64,000 nt of DNA from JAEUJZ01 sp964460115 (lineage in GTDB: Bacteria; Myxococcota_A; Polyangia; Palsa-1104; JAEUJZ01), in assembly GCA_964460115.1 (NCBI GenBank), contig CAYWPR010000001.1:1-64000 (forward strand), given 5' to 3'. The stretch's first letter is position 1. Each line of letters opens with the position of its first letter. The notes beneath the pieces were generated by a model. That model was not told the origin of the DNA, did no database searches, and was given only the letters and a program-made list of their open reading frames with translations. The translations under genes were made by a program, and so were the position numbers. Below are positions 52,530 through 61,639 of the stretch, piece by piece.

Positions 52530-53432
52530 ATGAGTTTTTCGATTGAGCGTTTTGTCAGCCTATCAAAGGCCGTAGAGACCAGCGATCTGGACTGGGACTA
52601 TATTGCTCGAGTTGGTGTCACCGACGAAGAAGCCCGAGTCTTAAGATATATGGCCGACACCGAGAGCCATACCATCATTTACCTGCGAGATGTGCTTTCC
52701 GGACATACCGCTCGCGATCCGGAAATCACCGCTTTTATGTCTTGTTGGGTATACGAGGAATTCAATCACGGACGGGCCATTGATCGCTTTTTGAGCGCCA
52801 GCGGACGTCCGGCCGACAAAGGCCACTATAGCCGCGTCACGGCATCGGCCAGTTGGGTCGAAGATTTTGAGGCTTTTTTAACCACCAGCTTACCGCGGCT
52901 GACTCCGCATTTTGCAGCGGTGCATATGTCCTGGGGGGCGCTGGATGAAATGATGGCGGCTTCGGCCTATACGCAATTGGCCAGCTATACGCAAAACACC
53001 GAGCTGGCCAAGCTGCTTTTGCGCATGGCCAAGGACGAGCGTCGACATCAGGCCTTTTATTATGATCAGGCCGAAAAGCGCATGCGCCATCCGCTGGCCC
53101 GGCTCTTGGCCCGCACGGCTTTGAAGCTTTTTTGGTCTCCGGTCGGCATTGGAGTAGGCGGCGATGATGACGAGCTCGCTTTTATCGGTTGGCTGCTTTA
53201 CAACAGCGAGCATGGCCAAGAAGAGCTGCGCCATATGGATCGGATGATGGCGCGTCTGCCGGGTATGGAAGACTGCGAACTTGCTTACTCTGGCGTCACC
53301 CGTCGTATGGAATCTTTTCGGCAGCGGCGGCCCCAAGAATTGGCGCGGCTCGGCACTTCGCCTGGACGTTCAGCGGCTTACAAGCCGACATGCCCAGCGG
53401 TCCTCGGAGATTTGCTCCCCGAGGGCACTTAG
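52530..53432 (+). CDS. Ferritin-like diiron protein, acyl-ACP desaturase-like
   Basis: A 300-aa soluble protein with a complete four-helix-bundle diiron set: Glu45, Glu77-x-x-His80 ('YEEFNH'), Glu140 and Glu170-x-x-His173 ('DERRHQ'). Spacing resembles type 2 acyl-ACP desaturases and related diiron oxygenases more than ferritin. Its substrate is unknown. GGAGGA lies 10 bp upstream of the ATG at 52530, in an AT-richer 194-bp intergenic region (52336-52529) that probably holds the promoter, although no clear -35/-10 pair stands out. The kup gene follows after 83 bp. Confidence 0.75.
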   Translation: MSFSIERFVSLSKAVETSDLDWDYIARVGVTDEEARVLRYMADTESHTIIYLRDVLSGHTARDPEITAFMSCWVYEEFNHGRAIDRFLSASGRPADKGHYSRVTASASWVEDFEAFLTTSLPRLTPHFAAVHMSWGALDEMMAASAYTQLASYTQNTELAKLLLRMAKDERRHQAFYYDQAEKRMRHPLARLLARTALKLFWSPVGIGVGGDDDELAFIGWLLYNSEHGQEELRHMDRMMARLPGMEDCELAYSGVTRRMESFRQRRPQELARLGTSPGRSAAYKPTCPAVLGDLLPEGT

Positions 53433-53515
53433 TAAGCATCCGCCGGCGCACGGAGACGCGCGTCGTACATTGAATGCGACCTTGCAGAGGTCCATAATGG
53501 GGACGCAACCTCATC

Positions 53516-55504
53516 ATGCAATCTTCAACGAAGTCGATCCCGTCGACGACGCGAGCTGCGAATTCATCGTCGACGCGCCGGGTCTCAGCGTCTCATCCAA
53601 CCCTTCGCCACGGTCCCAAAATTGAAAACACCGCTGACCTTTTGAAAGTGGCACTGGGCGCCCTCGGGGTCGTGTACGGCGACATCGGGACCTCGCCGCT
53701 ATACGCCCTCAAAGAGTGCTTTGCCAGCTCGCACCACCAGATACAGCCGACGCCTGAGAATGTGCTTGGCATTTTGTCACTGGTCTTTTGGGCGCTGACC
53801 ATGGTCGTGGTGTTTAAATACATCACCTTCATCATGCGCGCCGATAACCATGGCGAAGGTGGCATTCTGTCGCTTTTGGCTTTGATTGCGCCGCGCGGCT
53901 CCGTGGGCAAGAAGCTAACCGGACGCATGGTGCTGGTGCTTTTAGGGCTTTTCGGCGCCGCCTTGCTTTACGGCGATGGCGTCATCACTCCGGCGGTTTC
54001 GGTACTTGGCGCCATGGAGGGCCTGGAAGTCGCCACGAAGGCTTTTCAGCCCGTCGTCGTCCCCGGAACCATCATCATTTTGGTAGCGCTTTTCGCATTA
54101 CAAAAGCGCGGCACGGCCGGCGTCGGTGCACTTTTTGGTCCGGTGATGATGGTTTGGTTTGTCAGCATCGCGGTCTGCGGACTGCCGTGGATCATTCGCA
54201 ATCCAAGCATCTTTTATGCAGTGTCGCCGCACCACGGCGTACTTTTCTTTGTGCACAACAAGCTGCAAGGCTTTTTGGCGCTGGGTTCGGTGGTGCTGTG
54301 CGTGACCGGTGGCGAGGCGCTTTACGCCGACATGGGTCATTTTGGACCGCGGGCCATACGCGTGGCCTGGTACACAGTGGCTTTTCCGGCGCTGCTCATC
54401 AATTACTTTGCGCAGGGCGCTTTGATGCTGGCGTCGCCGCAAAAAGTTGTAAATCCATTTTTCGAGCTGGTTCCGCACTGGGGTCTTTACCCGATGGTGG
54501 CCATTGGCACAGCCGCCGCGGTGGTTGCCTCGCAGGCATTGATCTCGGGGGCATTTTCGCTGACCCGCCAGGCGGTGCAGCTTGGGTTCTGGCCGCGCGT
54601 CACCATCAAGCACACCTCGGGAGAAGCCGAAGGCCAGATCTACGTACCCGAGATCAACTTCATCATGATGCTCGGCTGTGTCTGGCTGGTTTTTGCATTT
54701 CGTCAGGAGGGTTCCTCGGGTTTGGCCGCGGCCTACGGCATTGCCGTCACCGGCACGATGGCCATCACCTCGATTCTGTTTGGCGTCGTTGCACACGAGC
54801 AGTGGGACTGGAGCCTGCGCCGCATCTATCTTCTGGTCGGAACCTTCTTGATCATCGACCTAAGCTTTTTTGGCGCCAACCTGGCCAAGATCAAAGACGG
54901 CGGCTGGATTCCTTTGGCCATCGCCGGGGCCGTCTACATCTTGATGACCACCTGGAAAACCGGTCGAGCCGCTCTTGAGGACTTCGTACTGGCGGCATCT
55001 TTGCCCATCGATTTGTTCATGGGCGATCTGGAATCGCAAAAACCGGTGCGCGTCAAAGGCACCGCGGTGTTTATGACCTCGAACATAGTAGGCGCGCCGG
55101 TGGTGCTATTGCATCACTTTAAGCACAACAAGTGCCTGCACGAGCAAATCGTACTTTTGTCGGTGGTCACCGACCGAGTTCCCGAGGTCGATAAAAAGCA
55201 GCGCGTCAGCGTGAAAGAGATGGGCCAGGGCTTTTTTCAAGTGGTGGCGCACTACGGATTTATGCAGACGCCCAATGTCCCCGACATTTTGCGCGCCTGT
55301 CGCGACACCGGCCTTATCTCCAATGAAAGCGACACCAGCTACTTTTTGGGACGCGAGACGCTGCTAACGACCGGCAAATCGGGAATGTGGCGCTGGCGCA
55401 AAGCCCTATTTGGATATTTGTCGCGAAACGCAAAATCGGCGACCTCATTTTTTGGAATTCCCCCAAACCGTGTCGTGGAGATGGGCGCTCAAATCGAACT
55501 GTAA
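53516..55504 (+). CDS. kup: Kup-type potassium uptake transporter
   Basis: A 662-aa proton-coupled K+ importer of the KUP/HAK/KT family. The signature 'GVVYGDIGTSPLYALKE' stands after a 40-residue Ser/Thr/Arg-rich N-terminus, followed by about twelve membrane spans and a cytoplasmic C-terminal domain. 'DNHGEGGILSLLALI' and 'ALLYGDGVITPAVSVLGA' are further conserved blocks. The ATG at 53516 lacks a clear ribosome site; an internal start nearer the family N-terminus cannot be excluded. A 42-codon reading frame beginning at 53497 overlaps its start. Confidence 0.95.
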   Translation: MQSSTKSIPSTTRAANSSSTRRVSASHPTLRHGPKIENTADLLKVALGALGVVYGDIGTSPLYALKECFASSHHQIQPTPENVLGILSLVFWALTMVVVFKYITFIMRADNHGEGGILSLLALIAPRGSVGKKLTGRMVLVLLGLFGAALLYGDGVITPAVSVLGAMEGLEVATKAFQPVVVPGTIIILVALFALQKRGTAGVGALFGPVMMVWFVSIAVCGLPWIIRNPSIFYAVSPHHGVLFFVHNKLQGFLALGSVVLCVTGGEALYADMGHFGPRAIRVAWYTVAFPALLINYFAQGALMLASPQKVVNPFFELVPHWGLYPMVAIGTAAAVVASQALISGAFSLTRQAVQLGFWPRVTIKHTSGEAEGQIYVPEINFIMMLGCVWLVFAFRQEGSSGLAAAYGIAVTGTMAITSILFGVVAHEQWDWSLRRIYLLVGTFLIIDLSFFGANLAKIKDGGWIPLAIAGAVYILMTTWKTGRAALEDFVLAASLPIDLFMGDLESQKPVRVKGTAVFMTSNIVGAPVVLLHHFKHNKCLHEQIVLLSVVTDRVPEVDKKQRVSVKEMGQGFFQVVAHYGFMQTPNVPDILRACRDTGLISNESDTSYFLGRETLLTTGKSGMWRWRKALFGYLSRNAKSATSFFGIPPNRVVEMGAQIEL

Positions 55505-55528
55505 ACACATTTTTTTAGGATTGTATGG

Positions 55529-58500
55529 ATGCGTGTCACCCTGCCCACCGGGACTTTAATTGCTGACCGCTTCGAGATTGAACGGGTGGCCGGTAGTGGA
55601 GGCATGGGTACGGTCTACAGGGCGTATGATCGGCAGCGCAGCGAGTGGGTGGCGCTGAAAATGCTGCACAAGCAAAGCGGCACCTTCCTCGAAACGCGGC
55701 GTTTTGCACGAGAAGCGCGGATTTTGTCGGAATTGCGCCATCCCGGCATTGTGTCCTATGTCGACAGCGGTCAGAGCCGAGAAGGTCAAAGCTACCTGGT
55801 CATGGAGTGGCTGGAAGGGGAAGATCTGGCCCAGCGCATGGAACGCGGCCGCCTGACCGTCCCCGAAGCTCGGCAACTTTTAGAACGCGTGGCCGCGGCG
55901 CTGTCCTGTGCGCACTCGGCATGCATCATTCATCGCGACATCAAGCCGAGCAATTTGTTTTTGTGCAACAAGCAGTTCACCCGTGTGGTGCTTTTGGACT
56001 TCGGAGTGGCGCATTATGAACGGCCGACCACACGCTCGGCGCTGACCCTGGCCGGAGCAGTGGTCGGCACGCTTGAGTATATGGCGCCGGAACAGGCGCG
56101 CGCCGACAACGTGATTGATGCCGCGGCCGATATTTATTCTTTGGGAAGGGTGGTCTACCAGGGAATTTCGGGGCGGATGCGCCGCATGCCCGAGCACGTG
56201 GCGGCGGCGCTGGCGCGCACCATTTTCGAGCAGGATCCGCCGCTGCGCCAAATCTGTCCCTGGGTTCCGGATTCAATTTCCGGACTGCTTTGCAGAATGC
56301 TCGCCAAAGATCCCGGACTGCGCCCTGTGGATGGCGGAGAACTTTTGGCCGAATTGTCCATGCTGGGGCCGATTTCGGAAGCGCCGATTGGCGAAGCATC
56401 CTTGCAGGATCCCTTGCACGGCGCGAATTCCGAAGAAGAGCAAAGCCTATACAGCGTCGTTTTGGCCGTTCCTGCAACAATGACGCCTAGCGGCGAAGAG
56501 TCCCTGCCCACAGACGCTTTGCGCGCCGATATGACCACGCGCCGCGAGCTTGAGAATGTGCTGCTCGCGCAGGGTGCACATCTGGATTGGCTGCTCGATG
56601 GTTCTTTGCTTTTGACTCTGTTGCCGTCGGATTCCGCGCATGATCAGGCGGCACAAGCGGCGCGCTGTGCGCTAATTATCAAAACCTATTGGCCAAACTC
56701 GGCAGTGGCGCTGGCCACCGGACGGGGCCAAGTGACAGGCCGCGCGGTCATTGGCGAAGTCGTCGATCGCACGGCGCGACTTTTGCGCGATCGCCATTCC
56801 ATCGCGCTGCGCGATCCCAAAGTGGCCGCGGTCGAGCGCGGTGGAATCTGGGTCGATGGACTAAGCGCTTCACTTCTCGAACGCCGCTTTGTTCTAGTGA
56901 CCGCCGAAAGTGTGGCCCTTTTAACTGGCGAATTGACCTCACAAGACGAAGCGCGGCCGGTTTTGGGCAAGCATACGCCTTGCCTGGGCCGTGAACAGGA
57001 ACTGACCATTCTGGAAGCGATTCTGTATCGCTGCCGCGAGGATAGCGAAGCCCAGGCGGCGCTGATTACCGCCTTGCCGGGAATGGGAAAGACGCGGTTG
57101 CGGCAAGAATTTCTAACCCGCCTGCGGCGGCGCTCGCGGCCTACCATAGTTCTTTCAGGGGTCGGCGAGGTGCTGTCAGCAGGAACACCTTATGCGCTGA
57201 TTGGGCAAGGTTTGCGGCGCATGTGCGGAATCGGCGCGGGCGTCGATCCGGAATTGGCGCGAGAGCGGCTGCTTACGCGCTGCACCGACCTTATGGGTGC
57301 CGAAACCGGGACGCGGGTGACCCCTTATCTGGCCGAAGTTTGCGGACTCGGCTTTTCTGAAAAAGGAAACTCAGCGCTGCGCATCGGACACGGCGATTTG
57401 CGGAATCTGCCGAACCAAGTCTTAAACGCCTTCGTCGAATTTTTGGGAGCCTGGTGCGAACGCACGACGGTACTGCTTGTCCTTGACGATCTGCACTGGG
57501 GAGACATGCTGACGATTCAGCTTGTCGATGGGCTGCTGCGAGAGCTGCGCAACCGACCGCTTATGGTGCTGGCATTAGCCCGGCCCGAGATCAAAACCAC
57601 TTTTCCCAAAGTGCGACATTGGCCTAGTGTCAAAGAGATTCCCTTAGACGGCCTAAGTCGCAGCGCCAGCGAGCGCCTGGTCCTCTTTGTTCTGGGAGAC
57701 TCGGTAAAGTCGGAAGTGGTCAATCGCATTGCGCAACAAGCTGCCGGCAATGCGCTGCTTTTGGAAGAATTGATTCGCGCCGAAAACGAACGACAGGGCG
57801 AACAACTACCAGAAACCGTCATCGCCATTCTGCAAGCGCGTATGCAGCGCCTGGACCCACGCGCGCGGCTGGTGCTGGGCAAAGCCAGTCTATTTGGTCA
57901 ACGCTTCTGGCGCGGCGGCATTCAGGCAATCCTAGACAACACCACCACGCAAATCGAACTGGATATAGAGCTTGAGCTACAAGCCCTGGTGCAGGCAGAG
58001 CTGATTACGCGCCACAAGCAAAGCTGTTATCCAGGCGATGCCGAATATAGTTTTCGCCATACTTTGATGCGCGAGGCTGCCTACAGTCTGCTCGTCGATG
58101 AACAAAAGCGGCGCTGGCATCGCGTCGCCGGACAATATCTGGAACGGATGGGAGAAACCGATCCGCTGATGCTGGCCGAGCACTTTGGTCACAGCGACAA
58201 GCCGTATCTGGCGGTGCCCTATTTTGTGCGCGCGGCGGCGACGGCTTTAGATGGAAACGATTGGACGGGAACGCGAGCCTGCGTTGAACGTGGGCTCAGT
58301 TGTATGACCGCAAGCCATACCGATGAAGATGCGCGGGGCGAGCTTTTGGGCATTGAGGCCATTGCGCTGGCTCGAACTTCGGAGCTTGAAGCATGTTTTC
58401 GCGTCGGAGAAGAAGCTCTGCGGCTTTTGCCAGCGGGCGGGGTGCGCTGGTGCCAGATCCTTTACACGCTGCTGATGGCTGCGGTGATGCGCGGCCGCCA

Positions 58501-59560
58501 AGATAGCTTTGCCGTCCTTAGCACCCAGCTTCTTGGCGTCGAGCCGGCAGCCGAAGCCATGGCCACCTATTTGGAGGCCGGCGGAATTTTGTTAGGCGCC
58601 TACAGTCTGTCCGGCCAGCGCCAAGCAGCTCTAGCCTTTTTGGCGCGCATGGAAAATCTGGCGCACGGAATTTCGGATCGGCAGCCCGGCGCCAAAGCCT
58701 GGCTGCGCTTTGGACAGCAGCGAATGCTCCGCATGCTGGACGGAGATCCCTTTTTGGCCTGGAAATATGCCGAGGAAGCGGCGGCAGCCGCCCTGCAAAG
58801 CGGCAACCGCCGCTTTATCGGAATCATGCGCGGAGATGCCGTACTGGCCGAGCTAGAGCTAGGCGGCCCCGCGGGCCCCGGAGGTAAAGAGAAGCTGCAA
58901 GAAGTTCTGGCGATTTTAGAACTTGGTGAAATCGACGTCAGCCAAGGATGGATCGCGGCCAGCGCCACATTGTGGCTTTCCGGACAGTCTGCACATGCCG
59001 CAGAAGCGGCAGAGATGGCCAAGTCCGTGCTGTCTCGATACAAAGGAAATGAGCTTCTGTGCGGCATGGCGCACTGGGCGCTTTCGCGCGCGTATTTGAG
59101 CATGGGAATGTTGCCCATGGCCGAGCGCGAGGCGCTGTGGGCCTTGTGGTCGCTAGAGACGCTATTGGCGATGCAACTTGGCGCGCTGGCCCAGCTTCTT
59201 TGGGTCCGTTTGGCGGCAGGTGGACGTCTGGAAGAAGTGTGCTCGGTGGCTGTATCGGCCAGAACCCAGCTAGCGGCACTGCAGGGCGTGGGCTTTATGG
59301 ACCTAAACTTGCGTCTGGCGCTGATTGAAGTGGCTTTGCAATGCGGACAGCGCGAAGAGGCGCACGCGGAACTGCGCCTGGCGCTGTCCATTCTGAAAGC
59401 GCGCGCAGAACGAATTCCGGACGCGCTTTGGCAAAAGCGCTACCTTGAAAACATTTTCGAAAACCAGCGTCTTATCGCCCTGGCGGAAGAATTGCTGGGC
59501 GAAAACCCGACCGCCTCACTCGGTTCAAGTCTTCCAGCGCCCGCAAGCAGCTCACTGTAG
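55529..59560 (+). CDS. Ser/Thr kinase with cyclase-like, AAA ATPase and TPR regions
   Basis: A 1343-aa cytoplasmic regulator. The kinase domain (10-275) is intact: GSGGMG, Lys44, HRD 135-137 and DFG 157-159. Residues about 305-465 resemble a nucleotidyl-cyclase fold without its metal-binding aspartates, as often seen in such fusions. An AAA/NTPase domain follows, with Walker A (GMGKT, 518-522) and Walker B ('LLVLDDLHWGD', near 653), then helical TPR-like repeats to the end. No membrane span. AGGA precedes the ATG at 55529. It is 24 bp after kup, so potassium uptake and this kinase may be co-transcribed. Its stop overlaps the convergent S53 gene by 9 bp. Confidence 0.88.
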   Translation: MRVTLPTGTLIADRFEIERVAGSGGMGTVYRAYDRQRSEWVALKMLHKQSGTFLETRRFAREARILSELRHPGIVSYVDSGQSREGQSYLVMEWLEGEDLAQRMERGRLTVPEARQLLERVAAALSCAHSACIIHRDIKPSNLFLCNKQFTRVVLLDFGVAHYERPTTRSALTLAGAVVGTLEYMAPEQARADNVIDAAADIYSLGRVVYQGISGRMRRMPEHVAAALARTIFEQDPPLRQICPWVPDSISGLLCRMLAKDPGLRPVDGGELLAELSMLGPISEAPIGEASLQDPLHGANSEEEQSLYSVVLAVPATMTPSGEESLPTDALRADMTTRRELENVLLAQGAHLDWLLDGSLLLTLLPSDSAHDQAAQAARCALIIKTYWPNSAVALATGRGQVTGRAVIGEVVDRTARLLRDRHSIALRDPKVAAVERGGIWVDGLSASLLERRFVLVTAESVALLTGELTSQDEARPVLGKHTPCLGREQELTILEAILYRCREDSEAQAALITALPGMGKTRLRQEFLTRLRRRSRPTIVLSGVGEVLSAGTPYALIGQGLRRMCGIGAGVDPELARERLLTRCTDLMGAETGTRVTPYLAEVCGLGFSEKGNSALRIGHGDLRNLPNQVLNAFVEFLGAWCERTTVLLVLDDLHWGDMLTIQLVDGLLRELRNRPLMVLALARPEIKTTFPKVRHWPSVKEIPLDGLSRSASERLVLFVLGDSVKSEVVNRIAQQAAGNALLLEELIRAENERQGEQLPETVIAILQARMQRLDPRARLVLGKASLFGQRFWRGGIQAILDNTTTQIELDIELELQALVQAELITRHKQSCYPGDAEYSFRHTLMREAAYSLLVDEQKRRWHRVAGQYLERMGETDPLMLAEHFGHSDKPYLAVPYFVRAAATALDGNDWTGTRACVERGLSCMTASHTDEDARGELLGIEAIALARTSELEACFRVGEEALRLLPAGGVRWCQILYTLLMAAVMRGRQDSFAVLSTQLLGVEPAAEAMATYLEAGGILLGAYSLSGQRQAALAFLARMENLAHGISDRQPGAKAWLRFGQQRMLRMLDGDPFLAWKYAEEAAAAALQSGNRRFIGIMRGDAVLAELELGGPAGPGGKEKLQEVLAILELGEIDVSQGWIAASATLWLSGQSAHAAEAAEMAKSVLSRYKGNELLCGMAHWALSRAYLSMGMLPMAEREALWALWSLETLLAMQLGALAQLLWVRLAAGGRLEEVCSVAVSARTQLAALQGVGFMDLNLRLALIEVALQCGQREEAHAELRLALSILKARAERIPDALWQKRYLENIFENQRLIALAEELLGENPTASLGSSLPAPASSSL

Positions 59561-61477
59561 TGCATCTAAGAACTGTTCGCCTTTGGGAACGCCAAGACCA
59601 GTGACCGCATCCCACCCTGAAGCGGTGTGTATGGACTGTTCCGGATAGTCGAAGTTGACGGCAATGCCGCCGGGCAAAGCCACCGCCTGCGGCGTGCTAG
59701 GCGCGACAATGTCACGCAGCGCCGTCGCGCGTCGTTTGTACAAAAGCGGATTGGCGAAGCCAAATTTGCGGCTGCCGTTTTGCTGGGCCAAGGCCATCGC
59801 CGCGGTAAATAGCGGACAGGACAGGCTGGTGCCGCCCATCGCGCCTTCGAAGTACTCACTTGTATCGGGATTGGTCATGCCGACGATAAAACCGGTGATC
59901 GGATCGGCAAGCCAGGCGACGTCGGGAACGGCGCGGGCCGGAGCGCCGCCGCCATTGGCGATGGCATCGGGAACGACGCGCCGCTGCCACGCCGGCTGTT
60001 CATAGACCACGCTGATTCCGCCCCCAGAACCAAAGGCAAAACGGCCCGGAGGGGCCGGATCCCAATAGGCTTCCATAGCGCCGCCGTCTCCTGCCGCGCG
60101 GCTTGCAAGCAGGCTGTATCCGGACTCCCAACCTGTTTCCCAAAGAATGTTGCCCGTGCGACCAAGCGCCAAAGATGTGCCCCCGACCGCCGTGACATTG
60201 TCCAGCGACGCCGGAAACATGACCGAGGGCGCGTGCATGTCAAAAGCCGCATCGCCGTTGTCTCCGGAGGCAAAATAAAGACCCACGCCCTTAAGGCCCG
60301 CCTGCGTGGCCAGCGCATGCCAGACGACAAAGTTGATGCCGCCCCCTTGTTCAAGCATGCCCCAGGAATTCGCAACCAGATCCGCCAGCTTCTTTTCGAC
60401 CACCATATTGATTGCCGCTAGCAAATCCTGCGCATCGGCGCTTTGCGCACCGACATAGGCAATTTTGGCGCCGGGAGCGATGGCATGCACGGCTTCGACG
60501 GCCATCGTTTGCTTGCTGTACCAGTCTGTATCGGGCGAGGTCGGCGTTCCCGGAGCCATCTGCGCGGAAAACTGCGCGTCCAAAAGCGGATAGTCCGGAT
60601 CATTATTGGCGGCAAAAGTCTGCGCATCGCCAAGCAGCGTTGGAGACAAATAAGGCCCCACGATGGCCACAGTCTGTCCGGTGCCGTCAATTCCGCGACG
60701 AACGGCATCGCGCAAACCATAGGCAGCGCGAATTCCCGCTGGTTTATAGCCGCAGGGCGCGTAACTTAGCGGCGTATACCCGGCATAAACCGGATCGACC
60801 GTATCGGCAATCTGGCCATACCATGTCGAGCAGGTGCTCGGCGGCACATCGTACGGATGTACTTTTTGCCCAAGCTCGCTTTTGCCGCGTTCGCCGATGC
60901 CTTTGCTGCGCGCAAAAGCCGTCGAAAGGCCGACGATGCCGAGCACCTGCGATGCCAGCGCCCGAGGAACAGTCGGCTCTTCCATTGCAACCCGCTGCAG
61001 GGTCATACCAGTTCGAAAATATCCCAGGCGCGTGGCAAAAATTTGCTCGATCTGCGCGGCGCTGCCCTCGGCGGCGATGTATGCGTGGTTCGAGGGAATG
61101 TGCTTGATGCGCAGGCCGCTATTTTCCAGGTATGCCCGCACAATGCCGACCGCTGCGGCGCTTGGAGCGTACTTCGCGTCGTACTCGGCATTGGAAAGGA
61201 ATTTTCCGTAACGCGGGTTTTCCGGATCGATAATGGCCCCTAGCTCGGCCTGCGCAGCCTTTGCATTGCGCATCGCCATATGCACTTGAAAGGCAATTCG
61301 CTCATTGCCATCGATGCGGCTAAAAAAGCGCGAGTCGCTGCCTTGGCTACGCAGGGCTTCTACCTGCTTGGCCTCTTTCGCGGCCGATTCATCGAGCATA
61401 CAGGCGGCTAATAATCCGCTCCCAGATAGAAAAAGGACAGAGAGTAGCCGAGTTGGTTTTTTCATTCGTTTTTTCAT
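59552..61477 (-). CDS. S53 (sedolisin) family lipoprotein with altered active site
   Basis: A 641-aa exported protein. A signal peptide ends in a canonical Leu-Ala-Ala-Cys lipobox (Cys26), then a pro-kumamolisin activation domain (about 40-185) and an S53 peptidase domain. Ser551 in 'GGTSLSCP', the oxyanion Asp406 in 'SGDNGD' and calcium-site residues (Asp589, 'SGWDAVTGLG' Asp623) are kept. In the helix before 'HAIAPGAKI', where the family has E-x-x-x-D, this protein has Lys322 and Ala326, so the catalytic Glu and Asp are absent. It is likely inactive or works differently. The ATG at 61477 has GAGG upstream; the frame is open for 15 more codons. Confidence 0.85.
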   Translation of the reverse strand: MKKRMKKPTRLLSVLFLSGSGLLAACMLDESAAKEAKQVEALRSQGSDSRFFSRIDGNERIAFQVHMAMRNAKAAQAELGAIIDPENPRYGKFLSNAEYDAKYAPSAAAVGIVRAYLENSGLRIKHIPSNHAYIAAEGSAAQIEQIFATRLGYFRTGMTLQRVAMEEPTVPRALASQVLGIVGLSTAFARSKGIGERGKSELGQKVHPYDVPPSTCSTWYGQIADTVDPVYAGYTPLSYAPCGYKPAGIRAAYGLRDAVRRGIDGTGQTVAIVGPYLSPTLLGDAQTFAANNDPDYPLLDAQFSAQMAPGTPTSPDTDWYSKQTMAVEAVHAIAPGAKIAYVGAQSADAQDLLAAINMVVEKKLADLVANSWGMLEQGGGINFVVWHALATQAGLKGVGLYFASGDNGDAAFDMHAPSVMFPASLDNVTAVGGTSLALGRTGNILWETGWESGYSLLASRAAGDGGAMEAYWDPAPPGRFAFGSGGGISVVYEQPAWQRRVVPDAIANGGGAPARAVPDVAWLADPITGFIVGMTNPDTSEYFEGAMGGTSLSCPLFTAAMALAQQNGSRKFGFANPLLYKRRATALRDIVAPSTPQAVALPGGIAVNFDYPEQSIHTASGWDAVTGLGVPKGEQFLDALQ

Positions 61478-61639
61478 CGGTTGCGCCTCGCAGGTCATTT
61501 GTACGGCGCACGCTACCCGCAAGCTTCGAAGTCGAGCAACTGAAAAACTGGCTCAAAAAATGATTGCGGAAGTTCGCGATTCAATTTGAAAGCGCACGCT
61601 GCCCTTGGCAGCAAGGCGGGGCCATGATACGACGACACT

